Positions 48,279 through 56,446 of a stretch of 64,000 nucleotides of DNA are shown piece by piece. The notes beneath the pieces were generated by a model, which saw only the letters and a list, made by a program, of their open reading frames with translations, did not search any database and was not told the DNA's origin. Source of the DNA: a virus; the IMG/VR virus record IMGVR_UViG_3300035661_000012, positions 90,305 to 154,304 of that record; one strand, 5' to 3'. A program made the translations under genes and the position numbers. Each line of letters begins with the position of its first letter. Positions within the stretch are counted from its first letter, which is position 1.

Positions 48279-50300
48279 CTAATTGGCTATTTGTTTTTGG
48301 CTAATAAAATTGTCTCTTTCTATTTCGATATTAGCCGTGAGATTACCATAGTTTAATGTAATCAATTTATTACGGTGATCACTATTCTTTGGATCGAGTT
48401 CATAGCAGATATTAGAAATTTGCATAAGCAAACTCGAGCTAAAGCCGTTTAACGCCTTTGATAATAAATGCGCTGCGAGCAACAAATCTTCCTGAGTGAC
48501 AGTTCCATTATATTTCAATCTATGCTGATTTTCTTTATAGCGAGCTATATAATAAGCATTCTCGTGATAGAATATATTGAAACATTCGGGATAGAGATTG
48601 CGCAGCTCCGTGAGCGTGATATCGCTTGTAGATATTATCTCATTTTCTAAGATATTCTTAGCATATTTAAATTCCTGAGAATCTTGCATATTATTCATTA
48701 TATGATGATAAGCCGGATATATTATTTTCATTATCTCAGGCAGCTTATTTGCTTCGATTTTATATAATCTTACGATAAATTGTATTGTTGAGCGGATAGC
48801 GTCCTTATTGAGAATTGTGAAAAATCGGCTGCTTCCTTTTCCTAATTCGCCTGTATATCCTGCTACGCAATGATGTTGACGAACGCCTTCGAGTAACATT
48901 TTTGCGCCGTCATCCATCTCTTTGATAATAGTATTCGTTTCTTTGCTTATCGTATTAATAATTCTCTCAGGAAGCGATATTACACTAGTTTTCTTGAATG
49001 AAGCTATTTCTTTTTCGATTAATTTCCTTGCCGCGGCCATAAATTCTATATGGCTATTCACTTTAATATTATTACTTTCGATGATTCCAATGGCTATTAA
49101 TCCATATTCTCTTAATAGCTCTTGGAGAAATTCATAATATTCAATAAAATGCGGCACAGTAAAAAATCCCACATTACGCAATAATCCGGAATGCTCTTTG
49201 AAAAACGCATTTACTTTCTTCAGCGTTGCTTGCTTTATCTCCGGATAATGATATCTATCGCGGATAAAGGAAAATGTGAATAACGGATATTTCCAACAAG
49301 CTTCTATGATATTATCTCTTAGATATTTACTAAGCGTATTATCATAGATAATATTATAGAGAAAGATGTTTAGATATTGATTGCCAAATTCATCGATTCT
49401 GAGGGATTTGGATAATGATTTTATTAATTCGGCGACTTTTATTTCTTTATCTTTGACACGGTCTAACACTTCTTCGTTAAATTCGAAATACAACAGATTA
49501 GTTCTCTGCAATTCATAATAATTCGTGCTAGTAGAGATATCAATATATCTTCCATATTGCTCACAATATTTCTTTGCCTCTGGATATTTATTCACGGAGA
49601 TTTCAGTGACTCTGAAATTGAAATATTTGCTCGCAAAAGCTAATTTATCTATCTCATCTTCAATATTACAATACAAATAAGGATTCTCCAATACCTTATT
49701 AAATAACCGCGGCAAACTTGAACCAACATTCGTTGCATAGATTATTTGTAATTGCAGACTAGATAAAAAGCTCACAAACCAATTGGTATAAACCAATGTT
49801 TTCGTCTTTAAATCAATACCTACCTGCACAGAATTAAAATCAAAATGAGAAATAATCTCATAAGCGAAATTCATAGTGCTAAAACTAACATCCACTATGA
49901 TATAATTCGCCTTTCCATTGTATAAAACGCGTAAAATGCGATAATCCGCTTTACTTCCAATAGCTAATCTGTCTATATTATATTCATTACTAAATGATAT
50001 ATTTTCGGAATATACAGTTTCGCAATAAGCATAGATATCGTAAACACCTTCAATATGTATTTCATTAGTAATAAATATATCTACATCATTAATCGGAGCA
50101 TTTATATTATATATCATATTCATTATGATATTACCAACAGCTCCGCCACATACAACGCCTTCATTTGGAAGATAGCAGATAGAATTAAGTTCTCGGAGGA
50201 TTTTATCTGGGAGTTCGGGATTTTCTAAAAATGCCCGAACTTCCTTTTCATCCTTCGGATACATTTTAACCTGCGGTCTTAAATCATTCGCTGTCATCAT
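48279..50300 (-). CDS. Nucleotidyltransferase-like plus PcfJ-like protein, 673 aa
   Basis: The N-terminal segment VCGGAVGNIIMNMIYNINAP then NDVDIFI near residue 50-75 has the GG ... DxD pattern of minimal nucleotidyltransferases. The C-terminal third, with GVRQHHCVAGYTGELGKGSS near residue 470, resembles the PcfJ family of plasmid and phage proteins. The middle is helical. The last 17 nt overlap the membrane-protein gene upstream. A fusion of both is unusual. Confidence 0.6.
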   Translation of the reverse strand: MMTANDLRPQVKMYPKDEKEVRAFLENPELPDKILRELNSICYLPNEGVVCGGAVGNIIMNMIYNINAPINDVDIFITNEIHIEGVYDIYAYCETVYSENISFSNEYNIDRLAIGSKADYRILRVLYNGKANYIIVDVSFSTMNFAYEIISHFDFNSVQVGIDLKTKTLVYTNWFVSFLSSLQLQIIYATNVGSSLPRLFNKVLENPYLYCNIEDEIDKLAFASKYFNFRVTEISVNKYPEAKKYCEQYGRYIDISTSTNYYELQRTNLLYFEFNEEVLDRVKDKEIKVAELIKSLSKSLRIDEFGNQYLNIFLYNIIYDNTLSKYLRDNIIEACWKYPLFTFSFIRDRYHYPEIKQATLKKVNAFFKEHSGLLRNVGFFTVPHFIEYYEFLQELLREYGLIAIGIIESNNIKVNSHIEFMAAARKLIEKEIASFKKTSVISLPERIINTISKETNTIIKEMDDGAKMLLEGVRQHHCVAGYTGELGKGSSRFFTILNKDAIRSTIQFIVRLYKIEANKLPEIMKIIYPAYHHIMNNMQDSQEFKYAKNILENEIISTSDITLTELRNLYPECFNIFYHENAYYIARYKENQHRLKYNGTVTQEDLLLAAHLLSKALNGFSSSLLMQISNICYELDPKNSDHRNKLITLNYGNLTANIEIERDNFISQKQIAN

Positions 50301-50541
50301 TGTTTTCTGTTAAATCAATTGATAAATTATAGTTTTTAACAAAGCGGCCATAAAAAGCCATCGCTGTAATTATATCCCATAAAATAAAGAATACAATAGC
50401 TAACGGCCCAAAAACTATAATTGCGGCTATCATCAACAAAACATATAAACCGACAACAATAAATGGATTACTAACAAGAATAGCGGTTTTAACTACAGAT
50501 TTTGCTACCGCTTGCTTTGCTGCTCTAGTTATATCTTTCAT
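50284..50541 (-). CDS. Small membrane protein, 85 aa
   Basis: Two hydrophobic helices (NPFIVVGLYVLLMIAAIIVF, LAIVFFILWDIITAMAFY) with a basic N-terminus and an acidic C-terminus. GTAGGAGTGGAG precedes the ATG. No family recognised. Confidence 0.6.
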   Translation of the reverse strand: MKDITRAAKQAVAKSVVKTAILVSNPFIVVGLYVLLMIAAIIVFGPLAIVFFILWDIITAMAFYGRFVKNYNLSIDLTENNDDSE

Positions 50542-50815
50542 CTCCACTCCTACTTTTATATGTAATAATTAGTTTATTTGCTTCGGCTAAAACTTCATAG
50601 TTATTGCATACTATCTCGCCATTACAAAAAATCGCGGAATGAATTGTATCATAACTCACTATTTTAATGCCCATAATAACATTTTCACTCAAAACAACAT
50701 AATTACCTTTATGCAATATCTCTAATGGCACAGCTAAAGTAATTATATCCGTGGTAATAACTTCTCCGTTGACTTTAACATCAACGATAAACTGAATATT
50801 ATTTTCTTCCAGCAT
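50525..50815 (-). CDS. Hypothetical beta-rich protein, 96 aa
   Basis: FIVDVKVNGEVITTDIITLA and KIVSYDTIHSAIFCNGEIVC suggest a small barrel. The start overlaps the RNase H stop region by 17 nt. An upstream GTG at 50818 is possible. No family recognised. Confidence 0.55.
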   Translation of the reverse strand: MLEENNIQFIVDVKVNGEVITTDIITLAVPLEILHKGNYVVLSENVIMGIKIVSYDTIHSAIFCNGEIVCNNYEVLAEANKLIITYKSRSGDERYN

Positions 50816-51302
50816 CACTATAAATCTCTCCTTTTATTGAAGTGAACCACTTCTTTATTTGAATATTGTGCTTTTTAATTAATTGCTGAGCTTCTCTAAT
50901 AAGCTCCATAACCTTCTCCTTATCATCCTTAGTATTAGGCTTACCCTTCGTTACCCACGAAATAGCCGTAACACTATCAGAATAAATAATCCGCGGGATA
51001 TCTTCTTCTATATGCCTATCTATATACCTACAGGCATTAACAATAGCTTCTAATTCCCTAAAATTATTAGTTCTATTCTCAGAATCACTACCTTCGAGAA
51101 CTACAGTAGTGCCTAAGGTGACTTTCCATCCTCCGGGACCATTCTGAGCTCCCCAACCATCGCAAGTGAAAAAATCGGCGGGAAGGACCTCCTCTTTTTC
51201 CTCTCTTACCTCTACTACCTTAACATCTCTAATAGTAGATAACTCATATAATAGCTCGGAGGAAGAAAGATTACTTACCAAACTAATAAAATACTTAGAC
51301 AT
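50799..51302 (-). CDS. Ribonuclease H
   Basis: 167 aa. Catalytic acidic residues appear in order: FFTCDGWGAQNGPGG (Asp), NNFRELEAIVNACRY (Glu), IIYSDSVTAISWV (Asp) and a late YSDAGRK (Asp). An N-terminal 30-residue extension precedes the fold. It cuts RNA in RNA:DNA hybrids, relevant to primer removal and to a reverse transcriptase in the same element. AAAGGAG precedes the ATG. Confidence 0.88.
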   Translation of the reverse strand: MSKYFISLVSNLSSSELLYELSTIRDVKVVEVREEKEEVLPADFFTCDGWGAQNGPGGWKVTLGTTVVLEGSDSENRTNNFRELEAIVNACRYIDRHIEEDIPRIIYSDSVTAISWVTKGKPNTKDDKEKVMELIREAQQLIKKHNIQIKKWFTSIKGEIYSDAGRK

Positions 51303-51554
51303 AAAGATTCTCCTTTGTTAAAAAAAGCCGCGAAAATAAAAATCTCACCTTTCTATCTGCTCTATATCATTAAATACTATATACTATAGAGACACCACTA
51401 ACATCAACGATAACATCATCAATATTAGCTAAACCTCAGCAACAATCGCAAAATAAGCGATATTCGCGATATTTGACAATATCTAGCGATATAGCCGTGA
51501 TAACGGCACTATTTGCGATAATAATAATAATGGCGATATTTTGCGATATCCGAT

Positions 51555-51607
51555 GGTAATTGATGGTACCCAGCGGTAACTGTGGTATCCAGAGGTAACT
51601 AACGGTA
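51555..51607. repeat. Six phased GGTA iterons
   Basis: GGTA(A/C/T) begins at 51555, 51565, 51575, 51584, 51594 and 51604, near one DNA turn apart. The repeats alternate GGTAAYT and GGTAYCC. Such phasing places all copies on one helix face, as for initiator or repressor binding sites. Confidence 0.6.
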
Positions 51608-51620
51608 CCCGGTCACCACC

Positions 51621-51719
51621 GCAGCCTCTCATTGCCTTAGCCAACTGAAATATTCGTTTTTATCATTGTTTTCGCCATTGCAGTCTCTCGTTACCTTAGC
51701 TCACTGAAATGCTTATTTT
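51621..51719. repeat. Pair of 40-bp direct repeats
   Basis: GCAGCCTCTCATTGCCTTAG at 51621 and GCAGTCTCTCGTTACCTTAG at 51680, both continuing C(Y)(M)ACTGAAAT; 59 bp between starts. About 80 percent identity over 40 bp. Confidence 0.6.
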
Positions 51720-51873
51720 GCCAATAATCGCTAGTATCTCTGTAGTGTCTATAGTATTAGTCTCTATAGTATATAGAGAGGGCGGGTAGAGAGAGAGTTA
51801 TATGCGGGGTTTTTTATTTCCCGCGGGCTATAAAATGTGTATTTAGCTTAAAAATGCGTTATCCTTAGGGTTA

Positions 51874-51909
51874 AGAGAGGATTTTATTCCTGGCGGGAAT
51901 AAAATCTCT
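51874..51909. repeat. Long hairpin
   Basis: AGAGAGGATTTTATTCC-TGGCG-GGAATAAAATCTCT forms a 13-14 bp stem with one bulge. No U-tract follows on either strand, so it is not a standard terminator. Confidence 0.5.
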
Positions 51910-52100
51910 TCTGTCTCTGTTAATGATATAGTATATACACAGAGACCACTATATCTTAGCATTACAGTAATCGTTTACTATTAGATGTCAGTTTTCTCTC
52001 AGAGGCAAGCGAGATTCTACAAAATCGCGCGGGAAAATATCTCTCTTTTCCCTTATCCGCTAATATCTCTACTATACAGTTATATCCTTAGACTATATAC

Positions 52101-52320
52101 TATCCTCCGGAGAGGGATTATTATCCTCCGGGGGCATTATTTATCCTCCGGCTAGCGTTTATCCTTCGGATATTGGCTATCCTTCGGGGTTTTAGCTGTT
52201 TTCCGGTGGTTATTTATCCTCCGGGGCTGTTTATTATCCTCCGGAGAGGGTTGGTTATCCTCCGGGATATTAGATATTCTTCGGAGATTACTATCCTCCG
52301 GTTGTTGGTTATTCTCCGGG
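52101..52320 (-). repeat. CCGGAGGATA decamer array
   Basis: At least 11 copies, seven exact (TATCCTCCGG in plus sense at 52101, 52122, 52142, 52215, 52235, 52256, 52292) and four with one or two changes, spaced mostly 17-21 bp. The array covers the 3' half of the 106-aa gene and continues past its stop. Each copy contains a perfect Shine-Dalgarno core on the minus strand. Confidence 0.75.
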
Positions 52321-52472
52321 GGTTTATTTGGTAGGTTTGTTATACCTGCATATATGAAGATAAATGAGAAAATAGCGAATAATGCGGCAATTATGTAATT
52401 TTCGGCGTCATAATTTCTTATTGATGCTATACAGAATAGTAGTGATGTAAAATAAGCATATAGGGGTTTCAT
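52152..52472 (-). CDS. Membrane protein with repeat-derived polar tail, 106 aa
   Basis: Two N-terminal hydrophobic helices (YFTSLLFCIASI, IIAALFAIFSFIFIYAGI) then a low-complexity tail with PED/RRI units (PEDSNLRRISNIPEDNQPS). The tail is encoded by the decamer array read in several frames, so it may be a by-product of repeat expansion. AAGGAACACT precedes the ATG. Confidence 0.55.
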   Translation of the reverse strand: MKPLYAYFTSLLFCIASIRNYDAENYIIAALFAIFSFIFIYAGITNLPNKPPENNQQPEDSNLRRISNIPEDNQPSPEDNKQPRRINNHRKTAKTPKDSQYPKDKR

Positions 52473-52517
52473 TGTTAGTGTTCCTTTTTTGTGCGGGAAT
52501 TTTTATTCCCGCCAGGG

Positions 52518-52889
52518 TTATTTATCCTTATCTGCTTCAATAGCTTGTTCTCTTTGCTTTTTACGCTTATACATTATTATTAACAGCAATATAGATATTG
52601 CATCGCTAAATGCCATACCTAATATACCGCCTTCTACGCCTTGGCCCATTCCTAAGACATCTACGGCGCTTATGGTTATCATCATATCGAGGATAAAATA
52701 GCGGCCTTCTGTGACTAATATTCGTAGGTTATCATAGTAAAAGCGGAATTGTTGGAATAGCCCCATTTTTCTCCATTTTTCATCATCGGGCTTTAGGGGC
52801 ATTGCTTCTATGGCGGTTTTTATTTCTAGATACCATAGAGACACAGTTAGCGCGATGATCAGGAGACCGAAACCGAATAATCCTAGCAT
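52518..52889 (-). CDS. Membrane protein, 123 aa
   Basis: An N-terminal hydrophobic helix (LGLFGFGLLIIALTVSLWYL), a soluble middle (LKPDDEKWRKMGLFQQFRFY), then two more hydrophobic helices and a basic/acidic tail. AAAAGGAG precedes the ATG. No family recognised. Confidence 0.6.
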   Translation of the reverse strand: MLGLFGFGLLIIALTVSLWYLEIKTAIEAMPLKPDDEKWRKMGLFQQFRFYYDNLRILVTEGRYFILDMMITISAVDVLGMGQGVEGGILGMAFSDAISILLLIIMYKRKKQREQAIEADKDK

Positions 52890-52927
52890 TTTTGCTCCTT
52901 TTTAATTGTTTTTGCTCTGTTCTCGAT

Positions 52928-52960
52928 AAAAAATGCGGGCAGATTAATTCATCTACCCGC
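52928..52960 (-). terminator. Intrinsic terminator
   Basis: Minus sense GCGGGTAGAT-GAATTA-ATCTGCCCGC followed by ATTTTTT. It ends the 111-aa gene unit. Confidence 0.85.
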
Positions 52961-52971
52961 TGCAGGAATAA

Positions 52972-53307
52972 TTATTCTTCAGTTTTCTTAGCTTCTTCAA
53001 TATCAGCTTCTGTAACTTTAACTGCCTTAGCTAATTCATAGGCGATTTTGATGTCTTCTAATTTCTCTCTTGCTGCTTTGATTCTATCAGAAAGACCACG
53101 AACTACATCTGCTGGGGATGTGTCAAATGCCAATTTGGCTACTTTCCCAACAGCGCCGGTTCCATTTTTTACGCCATTTACTACATCTGCTGGTGATGAA
53201 TGATATGCGCTATTCAATTCATTAGCTATACCAGCGATTAATTTGTTTTGCTTAGCTTCTTCTGAGAAAGCTTGAGCGGCTTTTTTGAATCCAGATAAAA
53301 TACCCAT
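52972..53307 (-). CDS. Hypothetical helical protein with duplicated SPADVV motif, 111 aa
   Basis: Two copies of (S/T)SPADVVxG (near residues 38 and 63) mark an internal repeat. The C-terminus is a charged coiled coil (REKLEDIKIAYELAKAVKV). GAAGGAGG precedes the ATG. Abundance is suggested by the strong Shine-Dalgarno and dedicated terminator. Family unknown. Confidence 0.65.
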   Translation of the reverse strand: MGILSGFKKAAQAFSEEAKQNKLIAGIANELNSAYHSSPADVVNGVKNGTGAVGKVAKLAFDTSPADVVRGLSDRIKAAREKLEDIKIAYELAKAVKVTEADIEEAKKTEE

Positions 53308-53327
53308 GGTATCCTCCTTCGTTTAAG

Positions 53328-53552
53328 TTATTGGTTATTGTTTTTAGGTTTAGATTGTATTATTTTACTAATGTATGGCTTCAATACGAAGACCAATGCC
53401 ACTGCAGCGGGTATGAAAAGAGATATTCCAACGGATAAGAGAATTATAGTGACCACGGCGAAGAGAAAAAATGCCGGAATAACCACAATAATCCACATTA
53501 TTCGCTTAATATCTTCTTTCCAAGCATCATTATTTACGTTTCTTGTTGACAC
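53328..53552 (-). CDS. Small membrane protein, GTG start, 74 aa
   Basis: Two hydrophobic helices (IMWIIVVIPAFFLFAVVTII, ISLFIPAAVALVFVL) and a basic Asn-rich tail. The GTG start has GAGGTAGCCC upstream and overlaps the preceding gene by 23 nt. No family recognised. Confidence 0.6.
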   Translation of the reverse strand: MSTRNVNNDAWKEDIKRIMWIIVVIPAFFLFAVVTIILLSVGISLFIPAAVALVFVLKPYISKIIQSKPKNNNQ

Positions 53553-53943
53553 GGGCTACCTCAACATTTTGTGGATAAGCCACAACAGCTGCCTTTTCTT
53601 CTTTAGGGACTATTAACTCTCCTGTATTTAAGAAATTCATATAAGCCGTATTTGCATGATCATCTGGCACAGATACTGACTGCATATCTGTTATATCACG
53701 CAATTTAGACTCAGGAACTCCAACGCGATACATTTCATATTCTGCGTTTTTACGGAGTCTGTCATGAAAGCGGAAACCTACAGCTTCAAGACCACGGCGG
53801 ATAGGAGAAATTATATCTGCGGGGATTTTTACCCACAAATTCAACCATCCACTATTCTTATTATATGAACGTACTAGGACAGGAATTTGATACTCCTTCT
53901 TTCCTATAAGCATAGGAATCGGAGAATATTCAATTGTAGTCAT
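53530..53943 (-). CDS. Hypothetical protein, 137 aa
   Basis: IEYSPIPMLIGKKEYQIPVL then a central basic/aromatic segment (GFRFHDRLRKNAEYEMYRVG). It ends in a basic tail RVNKKRK. AAGGAGGTCAGCT precedes the ATG at 53943. No family recognised; pairing with the next small gene suggests a complex. Confidence 0.6.
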   Translation of the reverse strand: MTTIEYSPIPMLIGKKEYQIPVLVRSYNKNSGWLNLWVKIPADIISPIRRGLEAVGFRFHDRLRKNAEYEMYRVGVPESKLRDITDMQSVSVPDDHANTAYMNFLNTGELIVPKEEKAAVVAYPQNVEVARVNKKRK

Positions 53944-53969
53944 AGCTGACCTCCTTTTTTGTTTGTTAT

Positions 53970-54296
53970 TCATTGATTGATTTTACGACCGGCGGCTTGT
54001 TCTCTTTCTAATGTTCTTATCTGCTTAAAAACACTAATTGCACCGCTAGCAAACTGTGGAACTAACGATCCAATGGCTTTTACTCTTTCTGGGTACGTCT
54101 TAAAGAAAGTGTTGAATTCCTGGGCAGTTAATTCATAAGAAATACTAGCCTTAGCATCCTTCAAATCAATGATGTCGGCATAATCCTGCTCTGTAGTAGG
54201 TTCTGCGACTTCACCGGGATACTTGGTCTTATTAGTTGTTTTGTTATCGCTCTTATTAGTGAAAGAGCCTACGTTGAAACCTATTGTGAACTTCAT
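53970..54296 (-). CDS. Hypothetical protein, 108 aa
   Basis: KFTIGFNVGSFTNKSDNKTT N-terminus, Lys/Thr/Glu linker, then a helical ELTAQEFNTFFKTYPERVKA domain. AAGGAGGTAAC precedes the ATG. No family recognised. Confidence 0.6.
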   Translation of the reverse strand: MKFTIGFNVGSFTNKSDNKTTNKTKYPGEVAEPTTEQDYADIIDLKDAKASISYELTAQEFNTFFKTYPERVKAIGSLVPQFASGAISVFKQIRTLEREQAAGRKINQ

Positions 54297-54320
54297 TTGT
54301 TACCTCCTTTTGTTTTGTTG

Positions 54321-54458
54321 TTAGTTATTGTTATTTAGGCTTCGTTTATATGCGAAAAACGCGGGAATTGCATAAAATACTAAGATTCCAAGCATTGGAT
54401 TACTATACATTACATAAACCAATGCGGATAAAACTGTTGTTATTATTAAATATTTCAT
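54321..54458 (-). CDS. 45-aa membrane microprotein
   Basis: MKYLIITTVLSALVYVMYSN then PMLGILVFYAIPAFFAYKRS and a polar Asn tail: two hydrophobic segments. GGAGGTAAAAT at ideal spacing is strong evidence for translation. Similar to other microproteins of this region. Confidence 0.65.
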   Translation of the reverse strand: MKYLIITTVLSALVYVMYSNPMLGILVFYAIPAFFAYKRSLNNNN

Positions 54459-54536
54459 ATTTTACCTCCGTCATCAGCTTTTTTAAGGACTTTGAACCTT
54501 CATTGGTAGCTTTACGGAGGAGCATATCGCTCGCTC

Positions 54537-54725
54537 CTATAGCTTCCCATATCTCTTAAACATACCGTTTATATAGTTATGGTTAGCCCTATCTATATCA
54601 TAGATACGAATCGCAGCCTTTTGCGGAGGCTGTTTGGTTTGAATATTTTCAAAAAGCTCGGGTTCTTTCTCCCTCAATTCCTTTAATTTACGGTCAAATA
54701 GCTCTTGACGTTCTTGCTTTGTCAT
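54537..54725 (-). CDS. Hypothetical charged protein, 62 aa
   Basis: A highly charged N-terminal helix (KQERQELFDRKLKELREKEP) with a basic C-terminal GMFKRYGKL. AAAGGAG precedes the ATG. A terminator lies upstream, so it starts a unit. Confidence 0.6.
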   Translation of the reverse strand: MTKQERQELFDRKLKELREKEPELFENIQTKQPPQKAAIRIYDIDRANHNYINGMFKRYGKL

Positions 54726-54753
54726 TGTGATATCTCCTTTGTTATTAGTGAAT

Positions 54754-54779
54754 AAAAAAGGCGACCGTTTAGGTCGCCT
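54754..54779 (-). terminator. Intrinsic terminator
   Basis: Minus sense AGGCGACC-TAAAC-GGTCGCCT followed by TTTTT. It overlaps the stop codon of the 62-aa gene at 54778-54966. Confidence 0.85.
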
Positions 54780-54966
54780 ATTGCTTATCGAGAGAGAGAG
54801 TTTGCCCTTTTTCGGGCGGAAAACTTAATTCTGCTTGCACCGCAGGCTTTGACTTAGAGACAGTCCAGCCACGCCCCTTTACATATCTCAGAGGATAATA
54901 CCTCCCTGTTACGCTCCATAGCGTATCACGATATGATTTTGCGGCGCCAATACTCTTAAAATACAT
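54778..54966 (-). CDS. Hypothetical basic protein, 62 aa
   Basis: KSIGAAKSYRDTLWSVTGRY is followed by a basic GRGWTVSKSK segment. AAGGAGAGATTT precedes the ATG at 54966. No family recognised. Confidence 0.6.
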   Translation of the reverse strand: MYFKSIGAAKSYRDTLWSVTGRYYPLRYVKGRGWTVSKSKPAVQAELSFPPEKGQTLSLDKQ

Positions 54967-54997
54967 AAATCTCTCCTTATCTGCCTCATTTAAAAAC

Positions 54998-55037
54998 AAA
55001 AAAGCCACTATATAGCGAGGGCACTCTATACAGTGGC
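54998..55037 (-). terminator. Intrinsic terminator
   Basis: Minus sense GCCACTGTATAGAG ... CTATATAGTGGC followed by TTTTTTG. It ends the unit coming from the 128-aa gene. Confidence 0.75.
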
Positions 55038-55064
55038 CGGTAGAGAATAGAGCTATGAAGAGCC

Positions 55065-55451
55065 CTATTTAATAGCATGAATCATATCCTTCAGATGCCA
55101 TTGTAAATCGCGGGTAACATCATAAAACTGCTTATAACACTCGATTTTCATGGCTTTTAAGCTTTTTTCGGGAAAGTAAGCACCCCGGAGAGGCTTTTTA
55201 GCTGCTTCTTCTACAGACTTAATGTCCAATGTAGGCAACTTTACCTTCAGGGATTTAATTAATTCGGCGGCAAATTCATCTTTTACCTTCTCTAAAACCT
55301 TAAAACTATCCTCAAGACTACTTCTTAACTCTTCTAAGGACTTAGCTTTAGAGAGAGACTCAGCATAATGGCTCTTGATTTCATCGATTTTACGCTGCCA
55401 TTTGTTTCTGCCGGTGAAACTGCTGATAATATCTTCTTTTAACGCTTTCAT
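55065..55451 (-). CDS. Hypothetical coiled-coil protein, 128 aa
   Basis: Long charged helices (SLSKAKSLEELRSSLEDSFK) and a C-terminal aromatic helix. AAGGAGACAGTT precedes the ATG. No family recognised. Confidence 0.6.
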   Translation of the reverse strand: MKALKEDIISSFTGRNKWQRKIDEIKSHYAESLSKAKSLEELRSSLEDSFKVLEKVKDEFAAELIKSLKVKLPTLDIKSVEEAAKKPLRGAYFPEKSLKAMKIECYKQFYDVTRDLQWHLKDMIHAIK

Positions 55452-55469
55452 AACTGTCTCCTTTTTTTA

Positions 55470-55832
55470 TTAGTTTACGCTGTTACTTAATATTTCGAAG
55501 AGATTCATATCGTATTTGTTGTTAAATTTGCCAAATACTTTAGTGTACAGATAGCAAGTTTTGCTAATAGCGAAAAAGCTTTCAGCTTTTTCTTCTTTGC
55601 ATCTTGCCTGGAAAGCCTCAACTTTCTCCTTGATAAGGAATAATTCTAAGGCTAACCTGATATTCTCGCTGATATTCTCAGCGGAGCCGATGATATCTAA
55701 AATGTCGGCGGGCAAATCTTCATTCCCTATCTGCATTGGAAGTAACACATACTCTACAGAATCAAATCCTTCTGTACGTGCTACAGCAACATCAGTGATA
55801 TCCTCAGTAACGAGAAATAATCTCCTTGTCAT
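55470..55832 (-). CDS. Hypothetical protein, 120 aa, paralogue of 56928-57173
   Basis: RLFLVTEDITDV then GFDSVEYVLLPMQ, and a later AFQARCKEEKAESFFAI align with the smaller gene at 56928-57173. One conserved Cys lies in RC-xEK/DAE. It overlaps the upstream gene by 4 nt. Confidence 0.6.
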   Translation of the reverse strand: MTRRLFLVTEDITDVAVARTEGFDSVEYVLLPMQIGNEDLPADILDIIGSAENISENIRLALELFLIKEKVEAFQARCKEEKAESFFAISKTCYLYTKVFGKFNNKYDMNLFEILSNSVN

Positions 55833-56062
55833 GGCTTTTTAGCCTCCAATGGCTGATAAATAAGCCAATGATAGATGATCATAATTCTTTTTTCGGGGCC
55901 AAACAACTCACAGATAGAGTCCCAATCCATCCCGGAGATCCTTACGATTCCCTCCTGCATGAATGCTCTCTCTTCCGGAGTTAAGGTGTCCCACCATTTC
56001 AGTGCTTCTCTCTGCATATTATACCAGAATTCGAAAGAAACATCTTCTTTAATATTTTCCAC
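55829..56062 (-). CDS. Hypothetical protein, 77 aa, paralogue of 56073-56276
   Basis: EALKWWDTLTPEERAFMQEG then ISGMDWDSICELFGPEKRI matches the neighbouring 67-aa gene. A small helical protein with a conserved (I)SG(M/I)(D)W core. Function unknown. Confidence 0.6.
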   Translation of the reverse strand: MENIKEDVSFEFWYNMQREALKWWDTLTPEERAFMQEGIVRISGMDWDSICELFGPEKRIMIIYHWLIYQPLEAKKP

Positions 56063-56072
56063 GGCTTCCTCC

Positions 56073-56276
56073 TTATATTACGGAGTTACTAATATAGTTA
56101 TCTAATTTGATCTTATTATAGATAAGATCGATAGCTTCTTCTGGAGTGAATAATAACAAGAAATCTTCCCAGCTAATACCGCAAATTTCCTTAGAATTCT
56201 CTTTAATATACGTTTGTACTGCTGGAGCTAAGTTATTAAACCACGACAAAGCTTCACTTCTTTTTGCATTTTCCAT
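56073..56276 (-). CDS. Hypothetical protein, 67 aa, tandem paralogue
   Basis: EALSWFNNLAPAVQTYIKEN then ICGISWEDFLLLFTPEEAID. The ATG at 56276 has AAGGAG at good spacing; a longer reading to 56432 is a shadow of the microprotein gene next door. Tandem duplicate of the 77-aa gene. Confidence 0.65.
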   Translation of the reverse strand: MENAKRSEALSWFNNLAPAVQTYIKENSKEICGISWEDFLLLFTPEEAIDLIYNKIKLDNYISNSVI

Positions 56277-56287
56277 GTTTTTTCTCC

Positions 56288-56446
56288 TTATTTTAGATCT
56301 TGAATGAATAACATATAATAAGTGATTCCCACCAAGAACAGCGTCAAGAATATCAATAACGTTGCTAATAAGCGTTCCTTGACAATAAACGCTCCAGCGG
56401 TGGATAACACTATTGCTACTAATAAAACCCATATAACTGCTGCCAT
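56288..56446 (-). CDS. 52-aa two-helix membrane microprotein
   Basis: MAAVIWVLLVAIVLSTAGAF, then KERLL, then ATLLIFLTLFLVGITYYMLF. AAGGAGGTACAA is a near-perfect Shine-Dalgarno. Small hydrophobic phage proteins of this type act as holins or membrane effectors. Confidence 0.65.
   Translation of the reverse strand: MAAVIWVLLVAIVLSTAGAFIVKERLLATLLIFLTLFLVGITYYMLFIQDLK

Larger units (their letters stand above)
51377..51776. repeat. 17-bp inverted repeat pair spanning the control region
   Basis: CTATATACTATAGAGAC (51377-51393) and its exact reverse complement GTCTCTATAGTATATAG (51760-51776). Partial relatives occur near 51745 and 51925. Confidence 0.6.
51303..52151. other. Long gene-free control region, candidate origin
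   Basis: About 850 nt without a convincing gene. It holds six GGTA-centred repeats at 51555-51607 with 9-10 bp spacing, several GCGATAT elements and an AATAATAATAA tract (51450-51550), a pair of 40-bp direct repeats, a 17-bp inverted repeat pair 380 bp apart, and a hairpin at 51874-51909. This density of ordered repeats fits a replication origin or a master control region. Confidence 0.5.

Noticed and set aside
54380-54520. Overlapping 40-aa frame starting MLLRKATNEGSKS
   Set aside because: It overlaps the better-supported 45-aa microprotein and its own ribosome site is embedded in a hairpin.
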